Positions 1-6,783 of a DNA stretch of 14,670 nt are shown piece after piece (within the stretch, counting starts at the first letter, position 1; the number at the start of each line of letters is the position of its first letter). The notes below the pieces were generated by a model. The model made no database searches. It saw only the letters and a program-made list of their open reading frames with translations, and was not told the origin of the DNA. A program made the position numbers and the translations under genes. The stretch lies in contig CAAGLA010000022.1 in the NCBI GenBank assembly GCA_900770655.1, forward strand, positions 1 to 14,670, given 5' to 3'. The DNA comes from Bacteroidaceae bacterium. Lineage in GTDB: Bacteria; Bacteroidota; Bacteroidia; Bacteroidales; Bacteroidaceae.

Positions 1-109
1 TCTTGGCAACGGTCCATACGTTCTTTCTTGCACCAAAGTAACCTCTGGTCAAACCTAAAATTTTCTTTCTTCTTGCTCTTGAAGCAACGTGATTTACTGA
101 TCTTGGCAT
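1..109 (-). CDS. rplT: 50S ribosomal protein L20, 5' part only (cut by window edge)
   Basis: The first 36 codons, starting at the ATG at 109-107, read MPRSVNHVASRARRKKILGL and then an arginine- and lysine-rich stretch with RGYFGARKNVWTVAK. This is the conserved N-terminus of bacterial L20, an early-assembling 23S rRNA-binding protein of the large subunit. The gene runs off the left edge, so about two thirds of the usual ~115 residues are missing; this is an edge effect and no sign of a pseudogene. It is last in the visible infC-rpmI-rplT set, 80 bp after rpmI. In several bacteria L20 represses its own operon by binding a leader or intergenic RNA; no such site can be shown here. Confidence 0.96.
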   Translation of the reverse strand, partial: MPRSVNHVASRARRKKILGLTRGYFGARKNVWTVAK

Positions 110-189
110 AGTTTTAAAATCTTTTGAATGTTAGCGTCGCACATAACTGCGAACTTTTTAGCTAATACACTCGGTTAATACTACAATAC

Positions 190-387
190 TTAACGCAATG
201 ACAACAATTCCTTAACACTCTTAACATTAGCAGCATCGAGAGTTGTAAAGTGCACAAGGTTTCTCTTCTGCTTCTTTGTCTTCTTAGTCAGAATGTGACT
301 GTGATAAGCATGCTTTCTCTTAATTTTACCTGTTCCGGTAAGAGCGAATCTTTTTTTGGCACCGGAGTTAGTCTTAACTTTTGGCAT
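190..387 (-). CDS. rpmI: 50S ribosomal protein L35
   Basis: A 65-residue, strongly basic protein beginning MPKVKTNSGAKKRF and containing a KIKRKHAYHSHIL-like segment, as in L35 of the large subunit. An in-frame start 27 nt further upstream would add nine residues (MLTNNFLKK). The ATG at 387 is chosen because L35 proteins begin MPK(V/M)KT and the family length is about 65. It lies 64 bp after infC and 80 bp before rplT in the universal infC-rpmI-rplT order, so it is probably co-transcribed with both. No Shine-Dalgarno sequence is visible before it; only an A/T-rich leader is seen, which is normal in Bacteroidetes. Confidence 0.97.
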   Translation of the reverse strand: MPKVKTNSGAKKRFALTGTGKIKRKHAYHSHILTKKTKKQKRNLVHFTTLDAANVKSVKELLSLR

Positions 388-451
388 TTTTTTTAAAAAA
401 TTATTAGTTAACAAATATCGGTAGCGTACTATCCAACACTACTCGCTTTTT

Positions 452-1039
452 TTATTCTTCTTTAGCGGCTGCGGCTGCCGGCTGCGGTTTCGCAAGCTTT
501 TCCTTCTTGGCAGGAGCTGCCTTCTTGGCCGACAGCATTATTGTCATACGCTTGCCTTCGAGAACCGGCATTGAATCTACCTTGCCATACTCTTCGAGGT
601 CCTTTGCAAAGCGGAGAAGCAGAACTTCGCCCTGCTCTTTAAAGAGGATTGAACGTCCCTTAAAGAAAACGTATGCCTTTACCTTGTCGCCGTCTTTGAG
701 GAAGCTGATTGCGTGCTTGAGCTTGAAGTTGTAGTCGTGCTCGTCGGTCTGAGGGCCGAAACGTATCTCCTTGACATCTATCTTCACCTGCTTCGCCTTC
801 TGCTCCTTCTGGCGTTTCTTCATTTGATAGAGAAACTTTGAATATTCAATGAGACGGCAAACCGGCGGGTTGGCAGTTGGAGATATTTCCACAAGGTCTA
901 GTTCTTTTTCTTCGGCAAGAGCAAGAGCCTTGTGCAACGGCATTACAACCGATTCCACGTCATCTCCGACTATGCGCACTTCATTGGCACGAATCTGTTC
1001 GTTTACACGATACTGGTTCTTAAGATTGTCGTTCTTCAT
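452..1039 (-). CDS. infC: translation initiation factor IF-3
   Basis: A 195-residue protein with the two-domain layout of IF3. The N-terminal domain is at about residues 10-80 (YRVNEQIRANEVRIVGDD near its start, then LDLVEISPTANPPVCRL). A lysine-rich linker helix follows, and the C-terminal domain covers about 88-172 (VKEIRFGPQTDEHDYNFKLK). IF3 binds the 30S subunit, keeps it from joining 50S and checks start-codon and initiator-tRNA pairing. After about residue 172 there is an Ala/Lys/Pro-rich tail ending AAAAAKEE that lies outside the core fold. The start is an ordinary ATG, unlike the autoregulatory AUU of E. coli infC. A Bacteroidetes-type promoter lies about 80 bp upstream, so infC-rpmI-rplT can probably be transcribed separately from thrS. 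Confidence 0.97.
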   Translation of the reverse strand: MKNDNLKNQYRVNEQIRANEVRIVGDDVESVVMPLHKALALAEEKELDLVEISPTANPPVCRLIEYSKFLYQMKKRQKEQKAKQVKIDVKEIRFGPQTDEHDYNFKLKHAISFLKDGDKVKAYVFFKGRSILFKEQGEVLLLRFAKDLEEYGKVDSMPVLEGKRMTIMLSAKKAAPAKKEKLAKPQPAAAAAKEE

Positions 1040-1083
1040 TAAATATTTTATAAAATTATAAAGGGCTATTTGTTTTCATTATA

Positions 1084-1098
1084 ACCCGACATTCGGGT
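1084..1098 (-). other. small hairpin in the infC 5' leader
   Basis: ACCCGA, CAT, TCGGGT forms a perfect 6-bp stem with a 3-nt loop. It lies between the predicted infC promoter and the infC start, so it would be near the 5' end of that transcript. It could stabilise the mRNA or be part of a protein-binding leader; the sequence alone does not say which. Confidence 0.4.
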
Positions 1099-1119
1099 AC
1101 AAAGTTTCAAAATCGGATG

Positions 1120-1150
1120 CAAATGTACCACTTATTTGCCACATAACGAA
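1120..1150 (-). promoter_or_regulatory. Bacteroidetes-type promoter for infC-rpmI-rplT
   Basis: Read on the minus strand, the -7 box TACATTTG (1127-1120) fits the Bacteroidetes consensus TAnnTTTG exactly. Nineteen bases upstream is TTCG (1150-1147), a 3-of-4 match to the -33 box TTTG. Transcription would start near 1113, giving an infC leader of about 75 nt. The match rests on short boxes only. Confidence 0.5.
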
Positions 1151-1154
1151 GAGG

Positions 1155-1196
1155 TTTAGCCATTTTTTTCGCACAAAGAGCAAAAAAACGGCTAAA
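1155..1196 (-). other. 15-bp inverted repeat upstream of the infC promoter
   Basis: TTTAGCC, one base, then seven T (1155-1169) mirrors seven A, one base, then GGCTAAA (1182-1196), around a 12-nt loop. In minus-strand RNA the single odd position is a G-U pair, so the stem is 15 bp without a break; in plus-strand RNA it is an A-C mismatch. The structure therefore suits RNA read in the thrS-to-infC direction. It lies just upstream of the predicted infC promoter, so it would be carried only by thrS read-through RNA, or act as a DNA site. Confidence 0.5.
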
Positions 1197-1206
1197 AGAA
1201 AGCGTG

Positions 1207-1240
1207 AAAAAGCATCGAGGCCGCCCAAAGGTAGCCTCGA
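1207..1240 (-). terminator. possible intrinsic terminator downstream of thrS
   Basis: TCGAGGC at 1215-1221 pairs with GCCTCGA at 1234-1240 (7 bp, 12-nt loop). On the minus strand the stem is followed, after TGC, by five T (1211-1207). This is the right place and direction to end or reduce thrS transcription before infC. The U tract is short and offset by three bases, so termination may be partial. Confidence 0.4.
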
Positions 1241-1251
1241 CTTATATTAAA

Positions 1252-1427
1252 TGCACAAGTTTCCGGTTTTGACAAAGCCGCCTTACCGCACCCCGCAGGG
1301 CGTGACTACTCCACGCCACCTGCGACTAATTGCTGGCGGAATTGTCGCAACTTGCCTTCGGCTCGGTTTTGGCTTCGCCGAAACTACTTTCGCTCGCTTA
1401 CTCGCAGTTTTCAACTTTCAACTTTCA
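1252..1427. repeat. GC-rich palindromic intergenic element abutting the thrS stop
   Basis: This stretch is visibly richer in G+C than the A/T-rich sequence beside it and is full of hairpins: 1294-1324 (CGCAG+GGCGTG pairing with CACGCC+CTGCG, two bases bulged), 1322-1348 (GCGAC/GTCGC plus AATT/AATT with one bulged base) and 1366-1384 (GTTT+GGC with GCC+AAAC). The first two share bases 1322-1324, so they are partly alternative. On the minus strand it begins with a tandem heptad, TGAAAGT TGAAAGT TGAAAAC, whose first TGA is the thrS stop codon. It looks like an interspersed repeat of the kind scattered in Bacteroidetes genomes, but only one copy is in this window. I see no gene in it. With the terminator, inverted repeat and promoter to its left it accounts for the 385-bp gap between thrS and infC. 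Confidence 0.45.
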
Positions 1428-3386
1428 GTCTTGTGCTGCGGTTTCCTTGCGTATGGTGCGTGTACGAATCTCCTCGCAGATAGCCTGAACGAATTCTGCT
1501 ATAGGCTTGACGCCTTCGTCGCCCGCAAAGCGGCTACGCACAGCAACAGTGCGGTTCTCCTCTTCCTGCTGACCAAGAACGAGCATATAGGGCACACGGT
1601 TGTTGCGCGCCTCACGTATCTTGTAACCAATCTTTTCGGAACGGTTGTCGACGTGTACAAGAACACCGTTCTTTCTTAGTTCGGCAGCCACCTCGAATGC
1701 ATAGTCGCCATACTTTTCCGATATTGGCAATATGCGAACCTGCTCAGGAGCAAGCCAAGTGGGGAATTTGCCTTCATACTTCTCTATGAGCCAAGCGAGT
1801 GTGCGCTCGTAGCAACCCATACTTGTACGGTGTATAATGTAGGGGCGCACCTTTTCGCCGTTCTGGTCGACATAGTACATATCGAACTGCGCTGCAAGCA
1901 ATGCATCCCACTGAACGGTAATCATTGTATCTTCCTTGCCATATACATTTTTGGCATTGATATCTACCTTAGGACCATAGAACGCAGCACCGCCGGTCTC
2001 TTCTACAAAAGGTATTTCGAGTTCGGTAAGCATCTCGCGTATGTGCTGCTGGGTCTCTTCCCACACTTCGGCCTCGCCAATGTACTTCTTGCGGTTTTCG
2101 GGGTCCCACTTTGCAAGAACGTATGTGACATCGTTCTGAAGGCCGAGTGTCTCCATAACGTGCTTTGCAAGCGCAAGACACTTCTTGAACTCCTCAACCA
2201 TTTGGTCGGGGCGCACAATAAGGTGACCCTCGCTGATGGTAAACTGGCGGACACGTGTGAGACCGTGCATTTCGCCGGAGTCTTCGTTGCGGAAGAGCGT
2301 AGAGGTCTCGCTGTAGCGCAACGGAAGGTCGCGGTATGAGTGGTGTGTTGCCTTGTATACATAGTACTGGAAAGGACAAGTCATTGGGCGGAGCGCAAAG
2401 ACCTCCTTGTCGGTCTCTTCGTTACCAAGAACAAACATACCCTCCTTGTAGTGGTCCCAGTGACCCGATATTTTGTAGAGGTCGCTCTTTGCCATAAGAG
2501 GTGTCTTGGTGCGGATATAGCCCCACTCGTTGTCTTCGAGGTCCTCTATCCAGCGCTGGAGTGTCTGAATTATCTTTGCACCCTTAGGCATAAGGAGCGG
2601 CAAGCCCTGCCCTATAACATCGACAGTTGTAAAGAGCTCCATTTCGCGGCCTATCTTGTTGTGGTCTATGCTCTTTATGTGTTCGAGGTGGGCAAGATAT
2701 GCCTCGCAGTCCTCTTTTGTAAAGAAGGCTGTACCGTATATGCGGGCAAGCGATGCATTGTTCTTGTCGCCGCGCCAGTAGGCAGTGGATGTAGAGAGCA
2801 GTTTGAAACCCTTTATAAGGCGGGTGTTCAAAAGATGTGGGCCCATACAGAGGTCGGCAAAGTCGTCTTGAGAATATATTGTTATTCTCTCGTCGGCAGG
2901 AATGGCCTCTATTAGCTCCACCTTGTATGGTTCGTTCTTTTCCTGCATCATTGCAATAGCCTCGTCGCGTGTAACAACGCGGCGCTCGATGCGCGGCGAC
3001 TGCTTGATAATCTTCTTCATCTCCTTCTCTATGGCCTCGAGATTCTCCTTTGTAAACGGAGCGCATTCAAAGTCGTAGAAGAATCCTGTTTCTGTAGCAG
3101 GGCCTATAGTGAGTTTCGCTTCGGGGAAAAGGTGTTTTACCGCTTCGGCCATAATGTGGGTTGCTGTATGGCGAAGTATATGAAGCGCCTCTTTCGACTC
3201 CAGACCGACAAGTTCCGCCTCGGTACCGTCGGCGGGAACATCGCGAAGGTCTATAATATTTTCGCCCTCCTTTGCCGCCACATAACTGCTGAGCAGCTTA
3301 GGGTCTACCGAGGAGAGCAGCTCGATGTACGATTTGCCTTCAAAAGCAAATTCCCGGACATCACCGTTGAATGAAATCTTTATCAT
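1425..3386 (-). CDS. thrS: threonyl-tRNA synthetase (clostridial-type sequence)
   Basis: Full-length class II ThrRS of 653 residues that charges tRNA-Thr in the cytoplasm. A TGS domain covers about 1-61. The editing domain has H73xxxH77 and C180xxxH184, the residues used to clear mischarged Ser-tRNA-Thr. The catalytic core has the zinc ligands C337, H388 and H519, a motif 2 arginine near 366 (FRNE) and AFYGPK near 468-473. The anticodon-binding domain begins near 545 (APEQVRILPIS). Where typical bacterial ThrRS reads GFTQDDAH before the second zinc ligand, this one reads QFTISEGH; it also has TCPFQYY after the first ligand and an EIRTRTIRK tail. From memory these features belong to a ThrRS type common in Clostridia and differ from Bacteroides ThrRS. 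The gene lies in its usual place upstream of infC, which suggests replacement in situ. A hairpin with a U tract lies 21 nt before the ATG. Confidence 0.96.
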   Translation of the reverse strand: MIKISFNGDVREFAFEGKSYIELLSSVDPKLLSSYVAAKEGENIIDLRDVPADGTEAELVGLESKEALHILRHTATHIMAEAVKHLFPEAKLTIGPATETGFFYDFECAPFTKENLEAIEKEMKKIIKQSPRIERRVVTRDEAIAMMQEKNEPYKVELIEAIPADERITIYSQDDFADLCMGPHLLNTRLIKGFKLLSTSTAYWRGDKNNASLARIYGTAFFTKEDCEAYLAHLEHIKSIDHNKIGREMELFTTVDVIGQGLPLLMPKGAKIIQTLQRWIEDLEDNEWGYIRTKTPLMAKSDLYKISGHWDHYKEGMFVLGNEETDKEVFALRPMTCPFQYYVYKATHHSYRDLPLRYSETSTLFRNEDSGEMHGLTRVRQFTISEGHLIVRPDQMVEEFKKCLALAKHVMETLGLQNDVTYVLAKWDPENRKKYIGEAEVWEETQQHIREMLTELEIPFVEETGGAAFYGPKVDINAKNVYGKEDTMITVQWDALLAAQFDMYYVDQNGEKVRPYIIHRTSMGCYERTLAWLIEKYEGKFPTWLAPEQVRILPISEKYGDYAFEVAAELRKNGVLVHVDNRSEKIGYKIREARNNRVPYMLVLGQQEEENRTVAVRSRFAGDEGVKPIAEFVQAICEEIRTRTIRKETAAQD

Positions 3387-3407
3387 ATAACCAAGTTTTA
3401 AATTTCT

Positions 3408-3448
3408 AAAAAAAGAAACGGTATAAAATGCACGGCAACAACCGTTTC
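3408..3448 (-). terminator. intrinsic terminator or thrS leader attenuator
   Basis: GAAACGGT (3415-3422) and ACCGTTTC (3441-3448) form a perfect 8-bp stem around an 18-nt loop. On the minus strand the stem is followed at once by seven T (3414-3408). This has the form of a rho-independent terminator and lies after the TPR gene (54 bp past its end), only 21 nt before the thrS ATG. It may simply end the TPR transcript, or it may attenuate thrS. A possible competing helix (TTGC with GCAA, about 3450-3465) lies just upstream. No T-box consensus is present. Confidence 0.6.
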
Positions 3449-3501
3449 AGCTTGCGAAGATAAGCAAAATAGAGAAAAAGAGCAACAGCTGCCCGCCTTT
3501 T

Positions 3502-5517
3502 TTAACGCGATGTGGTATACTGGAAACGTTTCATAACGTTGTAGGCCTGAAACAGCCCCAGCTCACCGGCCCGGCTAAGGTCCTCTATACCACCGCCGGT
3601 ATTGCCTGTATATATTTTGGCAAGTCCGCGGTTGAAGTATGCTGCAGCCAGACGGTCGTCGAGCTCTATAGCCTTTGTATAGTCTATTATTGCCGATTTG
3701 AAGTCGCTCAGCTTTGCCGACACATTTCCGCGGTTCATATAGCCATAGGCAAATTCGGGAACCATTTCAACAACCTTGTCCAAATCCTCCTTTACAAGGC
3801 GGTAGTCAATGTCGGGCAACGAAGCGTTTACTGCCGCCGGAGCCGGCAGCATATCGCCGGTGCTGTTCATACGCTCTGTTTCGAGCTGCTTGAACAGGAC
3901 AAACGACCTCACGAAGTAGAGTTCCCAAGAGAGGGAGTCGATGGAAATTGCCAAATTTATATCGGCCATAGCCGACTCCATATCCTGCAACAGACAGAAA
4001 TCTATGGCACGCAGCATAAGTGCGTGAACGCTTGCCGTGTCGGCCGAAACGCCCGCCGATATTTCGTTTATATGTTCGAAATGGAACGACACCTCGTTGC
4101 TCGAAAGGGCGCGTTCGTTGTTCACAAGCAGCAACGGGCGCGGGATATCCAGCGCAAGATTCAAATCTTCCACCGGTTTCGAGTAATTGGTGAGGGTTTC
4201 AAATTCACTTGCAGCGGCGTAGTATGTCAGCACAAATATAGGTTCAAGTTCCACCACTACACTGCGGTTCTGTATCTTTCCGCGATATTCCGTGGTGTAC
4301 TGCTTGTCGTCTTCGTCGACAAAGACCATTTTGTTGTAGTTGCGTATGTTCTCTTCGGAACGGCGAAGCGTCTCGTCATCTTCGGCAGAGTAGTCAGGCT
4401 CCCCATTCTGCGATACGTTGTTATACTCGCTGTACCTGCGGCGAAGCAGCCACACTTCGTCGGCTTCGGCACCGCGTACATCACCATACTTGCGCAGAGC
4501 CACAGCACGGCGTTCGTATGCATATTCAAAATGGGGATAATTCTCTATAACTATGGTATAATCGTCGGCCGCCCCACGGTAATTGCCCGTATTTTCGCGC
4601 AGAATCCCGCGATTGAAACGGGCCGATGTATTGTCAGGGTCTATCCCAAGCACCCAATCGAAGTCCTCTATGGCGCGGTTGTCGTCGCCCAAGTGCATAC
4701 GCAACAGACCACGGTTGTAATGCGCGGCAAAGCTGGCCGGTTCAACATATATGGCCATATCGTAGTCGTCCATTGCACCACGGAGATTCTCCCGGTTGTA
4801 ACGTATTATGGCACGGTTAATGTAGAAGTCGCCACGGGTAGGCATAAGGTCTATGGCACGGTCCAAGTCGGCTTCGGCATTTTCGTAGTCGCCCATTTCG
4901 TAATAGACCATTGCACGAGCTTGGTACACCGGCGCCGAATACTTGTCGTAATCAACGGCACGCGTAGCCATTTCAAGTGCCAGAAGCGTGTCTCCGCTGT
5001 TTATTGCTATTGACGAGCGCATTCTACAGGCATCGCTGTTGCGCGGGGCAAAGAGAAGAAGGGAGTCTACAACCCGTGCGGCCTTTTCCCACTCTTCGGT
5101 CTCAATTGCCACAGCACCCAGATTCTGCCACAGATTCACATTCTGCGGGTCGTACTTAATAGCCATTCTAATATCCTCCTCGGCAGTGGCAAAGCTGTCG
5201 AGGTTGGCACGGCAAAGGCCACGCAGCTGGTAGTTGCGTGCCACATAAGGATTCTTTTCTATAGCAATGGTAAAATCGTCTTCGGCACCATTGTAGTCTT
5301 CGAGATAGAATTTGGCAAGGCCACGATAGAAATATGGTTCGTGCAGGAAAGGTTTTGAGTCTATCACCTGATTGAAATAGCGGATAGAAAGCACATAATC
5401 TTCGAAATAGAGCGCGTTGCGCCCTATTTCCATTATGCGCGTAGTGTTCAGCTGCGCTTGGCACAGCAGCGGAAAGAACAGACAGGCGACAACCGTAACC
5501 AGACTGCGCAAATTCAT
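3502..5517 (-). CDS. large secreted tetratricopeptide-repeat protein
   Basis: A 671-residue protein with an N-terminal signal peptide (MNLRSLVTVVACLFFPLLCQAQ), so it is exported, probably to the periplasm. About ten TPR units run from roughly residue 25 to 365, with recurring xxYFxRGLAKxxxxDYxGAxxDFxxAIExxP patterns. A more charged middle region of about 150 residues (rich in E, D, N and Y) follows. At least three more TPR units come near the C-terminus (MESAMADINLAIS, FAYGYMNRGN, AAAYFNRGLAKIYTGN). TPR arrays bind partner proteins or peptides; no catalytic domain is seen. The frame stays open 57 codons further upstream, but that part overlaps def and lacks a signal peptide. The ATG at 5517 shares an ATGA with the def stop, so translation is probably coupled. 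The partner and process are unknown to me; the context (ruvX, def, thrS) gives no direct clue. Confidence 0.85.
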   Translation of the reverse strand: MNLRSLVTVVACLFFPLLCQAQLNTTRIMEIGRNALYFEDYVLSIRYFNQVIDSKPFLHEPYFYRGLAKFYLEDYNGAEDDFTIAIEKNPYVARNYQLRGLCRANLDSFATAEEDIRMAIKYDPQNVNLWQNLGAVAIETEEWEKAARVVDSLLLFAPRNSDACRMRSSIAINSGDTLLALEMATRAVDYDKYSAPVYQARAMVYYEMGDYENAEADLDRAIDLMPTRGDFYINRAIIRYNRENLRGAMDDYDMAIYVEPASFAAHYNRGLLRMHLGDDNRAIEDFDWVLGIDPDNTSARFNRGILRENTGNYRGAADDYTIVIENYPHFEYAYERRAVALRKYGDVRGAEADEVWLLRRRYSEYNNVSQNGEPDYSAEDDETLRRSEENIRNYNKMVFVDEDDKQYTTEYRGKIQNRSVVVELEPIFVLTYYAAASEFETLTNYSKPVEDLNLALDIPRPLLLVNNERALSSNEVSFHFEHINEISAGVSADTASVHALMLRAIDFCLLQDMESAMADINLAISIDSLSWELYFVRSFVLFKQLETERMNSTGDMLPAPAAVNASLPDIDYRLVKEDLDKVVEMVPEFAYGYMNRGNVSAKLSDFKSAIIDYTKAIELDDRLAAAYFNRGLAKIYTGNTGGGIEDLSRAGELGLFQAYNVMKRFQYTTSR

Positions 5518-6071
5518 CTCAGCACCCTCTTTGTCTTGTAGTCGCAGCTTACTTTGCCTTTGGCCAAGTTGTTGAGCCTGTTCTTGTTCATCTGTCGACG
5601 CAAGGGAGAAAGGCGGTCCGAAAAGACCTTGCCTTCCAAATGGTCGAACTCGTGCTGCATAACACGGGCAAGATACCCCTCTACCCACTCGTCGTGCTCC
5701 TCGAAGTTCTCGTCGAGGTACTGAACGTGTATGCGCGAAGAGCGGGTAACCTTTTCGTGCACGCCGGGAAGGCTCAAACAGCCCTCTTCCATAGAGTCGG
5801 TCTCGTCGGAGGTCTCAATTATGCGGGCATTGATGTAGACCCTTCTAAAATCCTTGAATTCGGGGAAATCTTCGGCAAGCACATCCAAGTCTACCACCAC
5901 AAGGCGTATGGCAAGACCAATCTGAGGTGCGGCAAGACCAATGCCTTGCGCCTGATGCATAGTTTCGAACATATTCTCAATCAAAGCGTTGAGTTCGGGA
6001 TAATCGGGAGTGATATCCTCGGAGATTTTTTTCAGTACGGGCTGGCCGTACAAGTAAATAGGAAGTATCAT
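5514..6071 (-). CDS. def: peptide deformylase
   Basis: A 185-residue enzyme that removes the formyl group from the N-terminal methionine of new proteins as they leave the ribosome. All three family motifs are present: GIGLAAPQ at 43-50, EEGCLSLPG with the metal-binding C98, and H140-E-F-D-H144 of HEXXH with the other two metal ligands (usually Fe2+). The length is slightly above the ~170 residues of E. coli Def, with a short basic C-terminal tail. It follows ruvX after 24 bp, and its TGA overlaps the ATG of the TPR gene (ATGA). The start at 6071 gives MILPIYLYGQPVL, the expected beginning for the family. Confidence 0.97.
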   Translation of the reverse strand: MILPIYLYGQPVLKKISEDITPDYPELNALIENMFETMHQAQGIGLAAPQIGLAIRLVVVDLDVLAEDFPEFKDFRRVYINARIIETSDETDSMEEGCLSLPGVHEKVTRSSRIHVQYLDENFEEHDEWVEGYLARVMQHEFDHLEGKVFSDRLSPLRRQMNKNRLNNLAKGKVSCDYKTKRVLR

Positions 6072-6095
6072 ATCTTTAATGTTTTATATTCTTTT

Positions 6096-6521
6096 TCACC
6101 TCTGCTGCATACGGTTGCTTTCCATATAGGACTGCAAAATTATGGTAGCGCTTATCTCGTCTACAAGCTCTTTATTGCGGCGTGCCATTTTGCCTATACC
6201 CGATGCCAAAATAGCTTGGTGGGCAAGCACCGACGTAAAACGCTCATCGTGGTACTCCACCGGAATATGGGGCAAGAGCTTGCGCAGCCTGTTCACGAAC
6301 GGAGCTATGCGCCGCATATTTTCCGACGGCTCGTTGTTCATCTGCTTAGGCAGCCCCACTATTATACGCTCTACAGGCTCGCGCTTCACATAGTCGAGAA
6401 CAAAATCGACAAGAGCAGCAGTAGCAACCGTTTTAAGACCGTTCGCTATTAGCTGCAGTTCGTCGGAAACAGCTATTCCCGTACGTTTTTTTCCATAATC
6501 TATTGCCAAGAGACGTGCCAT
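6096..6521 (-). CDS. ruvX: YqgF/RuvX family RNase H-fold nuclease
   Basis: A 141-residue cytoplasmic protein of the YqgF (RuvX) family. It has the RNase H-like fold with LLAIDYGKKRTGIAVSD at the N-terminus (catalytic D8), RIIVGLPKQMN in the middle, YHDERFTS (D92, E93) and VDEISATIILQSYM (D121) near the end. E. coli YqgF acts in 16S rRNA 5'-end maturation, and the family has also been described as a Holliday-junction resolvase; I cannot tell which role applies here. The frame stays open 34 codons upstream (to 6623), but that stretch runs through an interspersed repeat, and the family begins at MxRxLAIDYG, so the ATG at 6521 is used. It is the first gene of the minus-strand cluster, 24 bp before def. 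Confidence 0.93.
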   Translation of the reverse strand: MARLLAIDYGKKRTGIAVSDELQLIANGLKTVATAALVDFVLDYVKREPVERIIVGLPKQMNNEPSENMRRIAPFVNRLRKLLPHIPVEYHDERFTSVLAHQAILASGIGKMARRNKELVDEISATIILQSYMESNRMQQR

Positions 6522-6783
6522 ATATGCATTCGCATTGCCGGAGCAATGTACATTCAGTTTATTTATTAAGTGAAATGAAAATAACAATTGCATCAGTTTG
6601 CCGTGCTGAACGCAGCGAAACATCTGTTATAGCATAAATGAGATTCTTCGTTGCACTCAGAATGACAAAAAAGCGATGCCGGTTATTTTTTACACATTAC
6701 CAAACAGCTTATTAATTTGCAAAATTAGGCAAATAAAGTGAAAGGTTGCCGAAAAGAATATAAAAAAAATAGAATAAAACAAA
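6522..6783. other. intergenic region between ruvX and the fucP terminator
   Basis: No gene is seen here. From left to right it holds an A/T-rich ruvX leader (6522-6598), a palindromic interspersed repeat (6599-6667), and more A/T-rich DNA with a TAATTTTG box on the minus strand (6727-6720). That box fits TAnnTTTG exactly but has only a weak -33 partner (TTCG at a spacing of 22), so it is a doubtful promoter for the ruvX cluster. The right end adjoins the fucose-operon terminator. Confidence 0.5.
6599..6667. repeat. palindromic interspersed repeat (TCATTCTGAG / GAAGAATCT family)
   Basis: The left arm TGCCGTGCTGAACGCAGCGA and onward to CATCT (6599-6625) and the right arm from AGATTCTTCGTTGCACTCAG to AATGACA (6641-6667) are imperfect inverted copies: about 18 of 27 positions match when the right arm is reversed, around a 15-nt loop. 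The right-arm sequence AGATTCTTCG....CTCAGAATGAC is one I recognise as a common non-coding repeat in many bacterial genomes. Its function is unknown; it could be a small non-autonomous mobile element or an RNA hairpin. Confidence 0.65.

Noticed and set aside
1251..1679. Open frame of 142 codons on the plus strand
   Set aside because: It runs through the palindromic spacer element and then antisense to the well-supported thrS, and it has no recognisable domain. Such frames are a side effect of the repeat.
3387..3501. T-box riboswitch in the thrS leader
   Set aside because: The conserved T-box sequence (AGGGUGG.ACCGCG) is absent on the minus strand and the leader is too short for a stem I specifier loop; only a terminator hairpin is seen.
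5518..5688. 57-codon N-terminal extension of the TPR protein
   Set aside because: It overlaps def in another frame, has no family support, and would bury the signal peptide that begins at 5517.
6522..6623. 34-codon N-terminal extension of ruvX
   Set aside because: It runs into the interspersed repeat, and the YqgF family starts at the LLAIDYG block.
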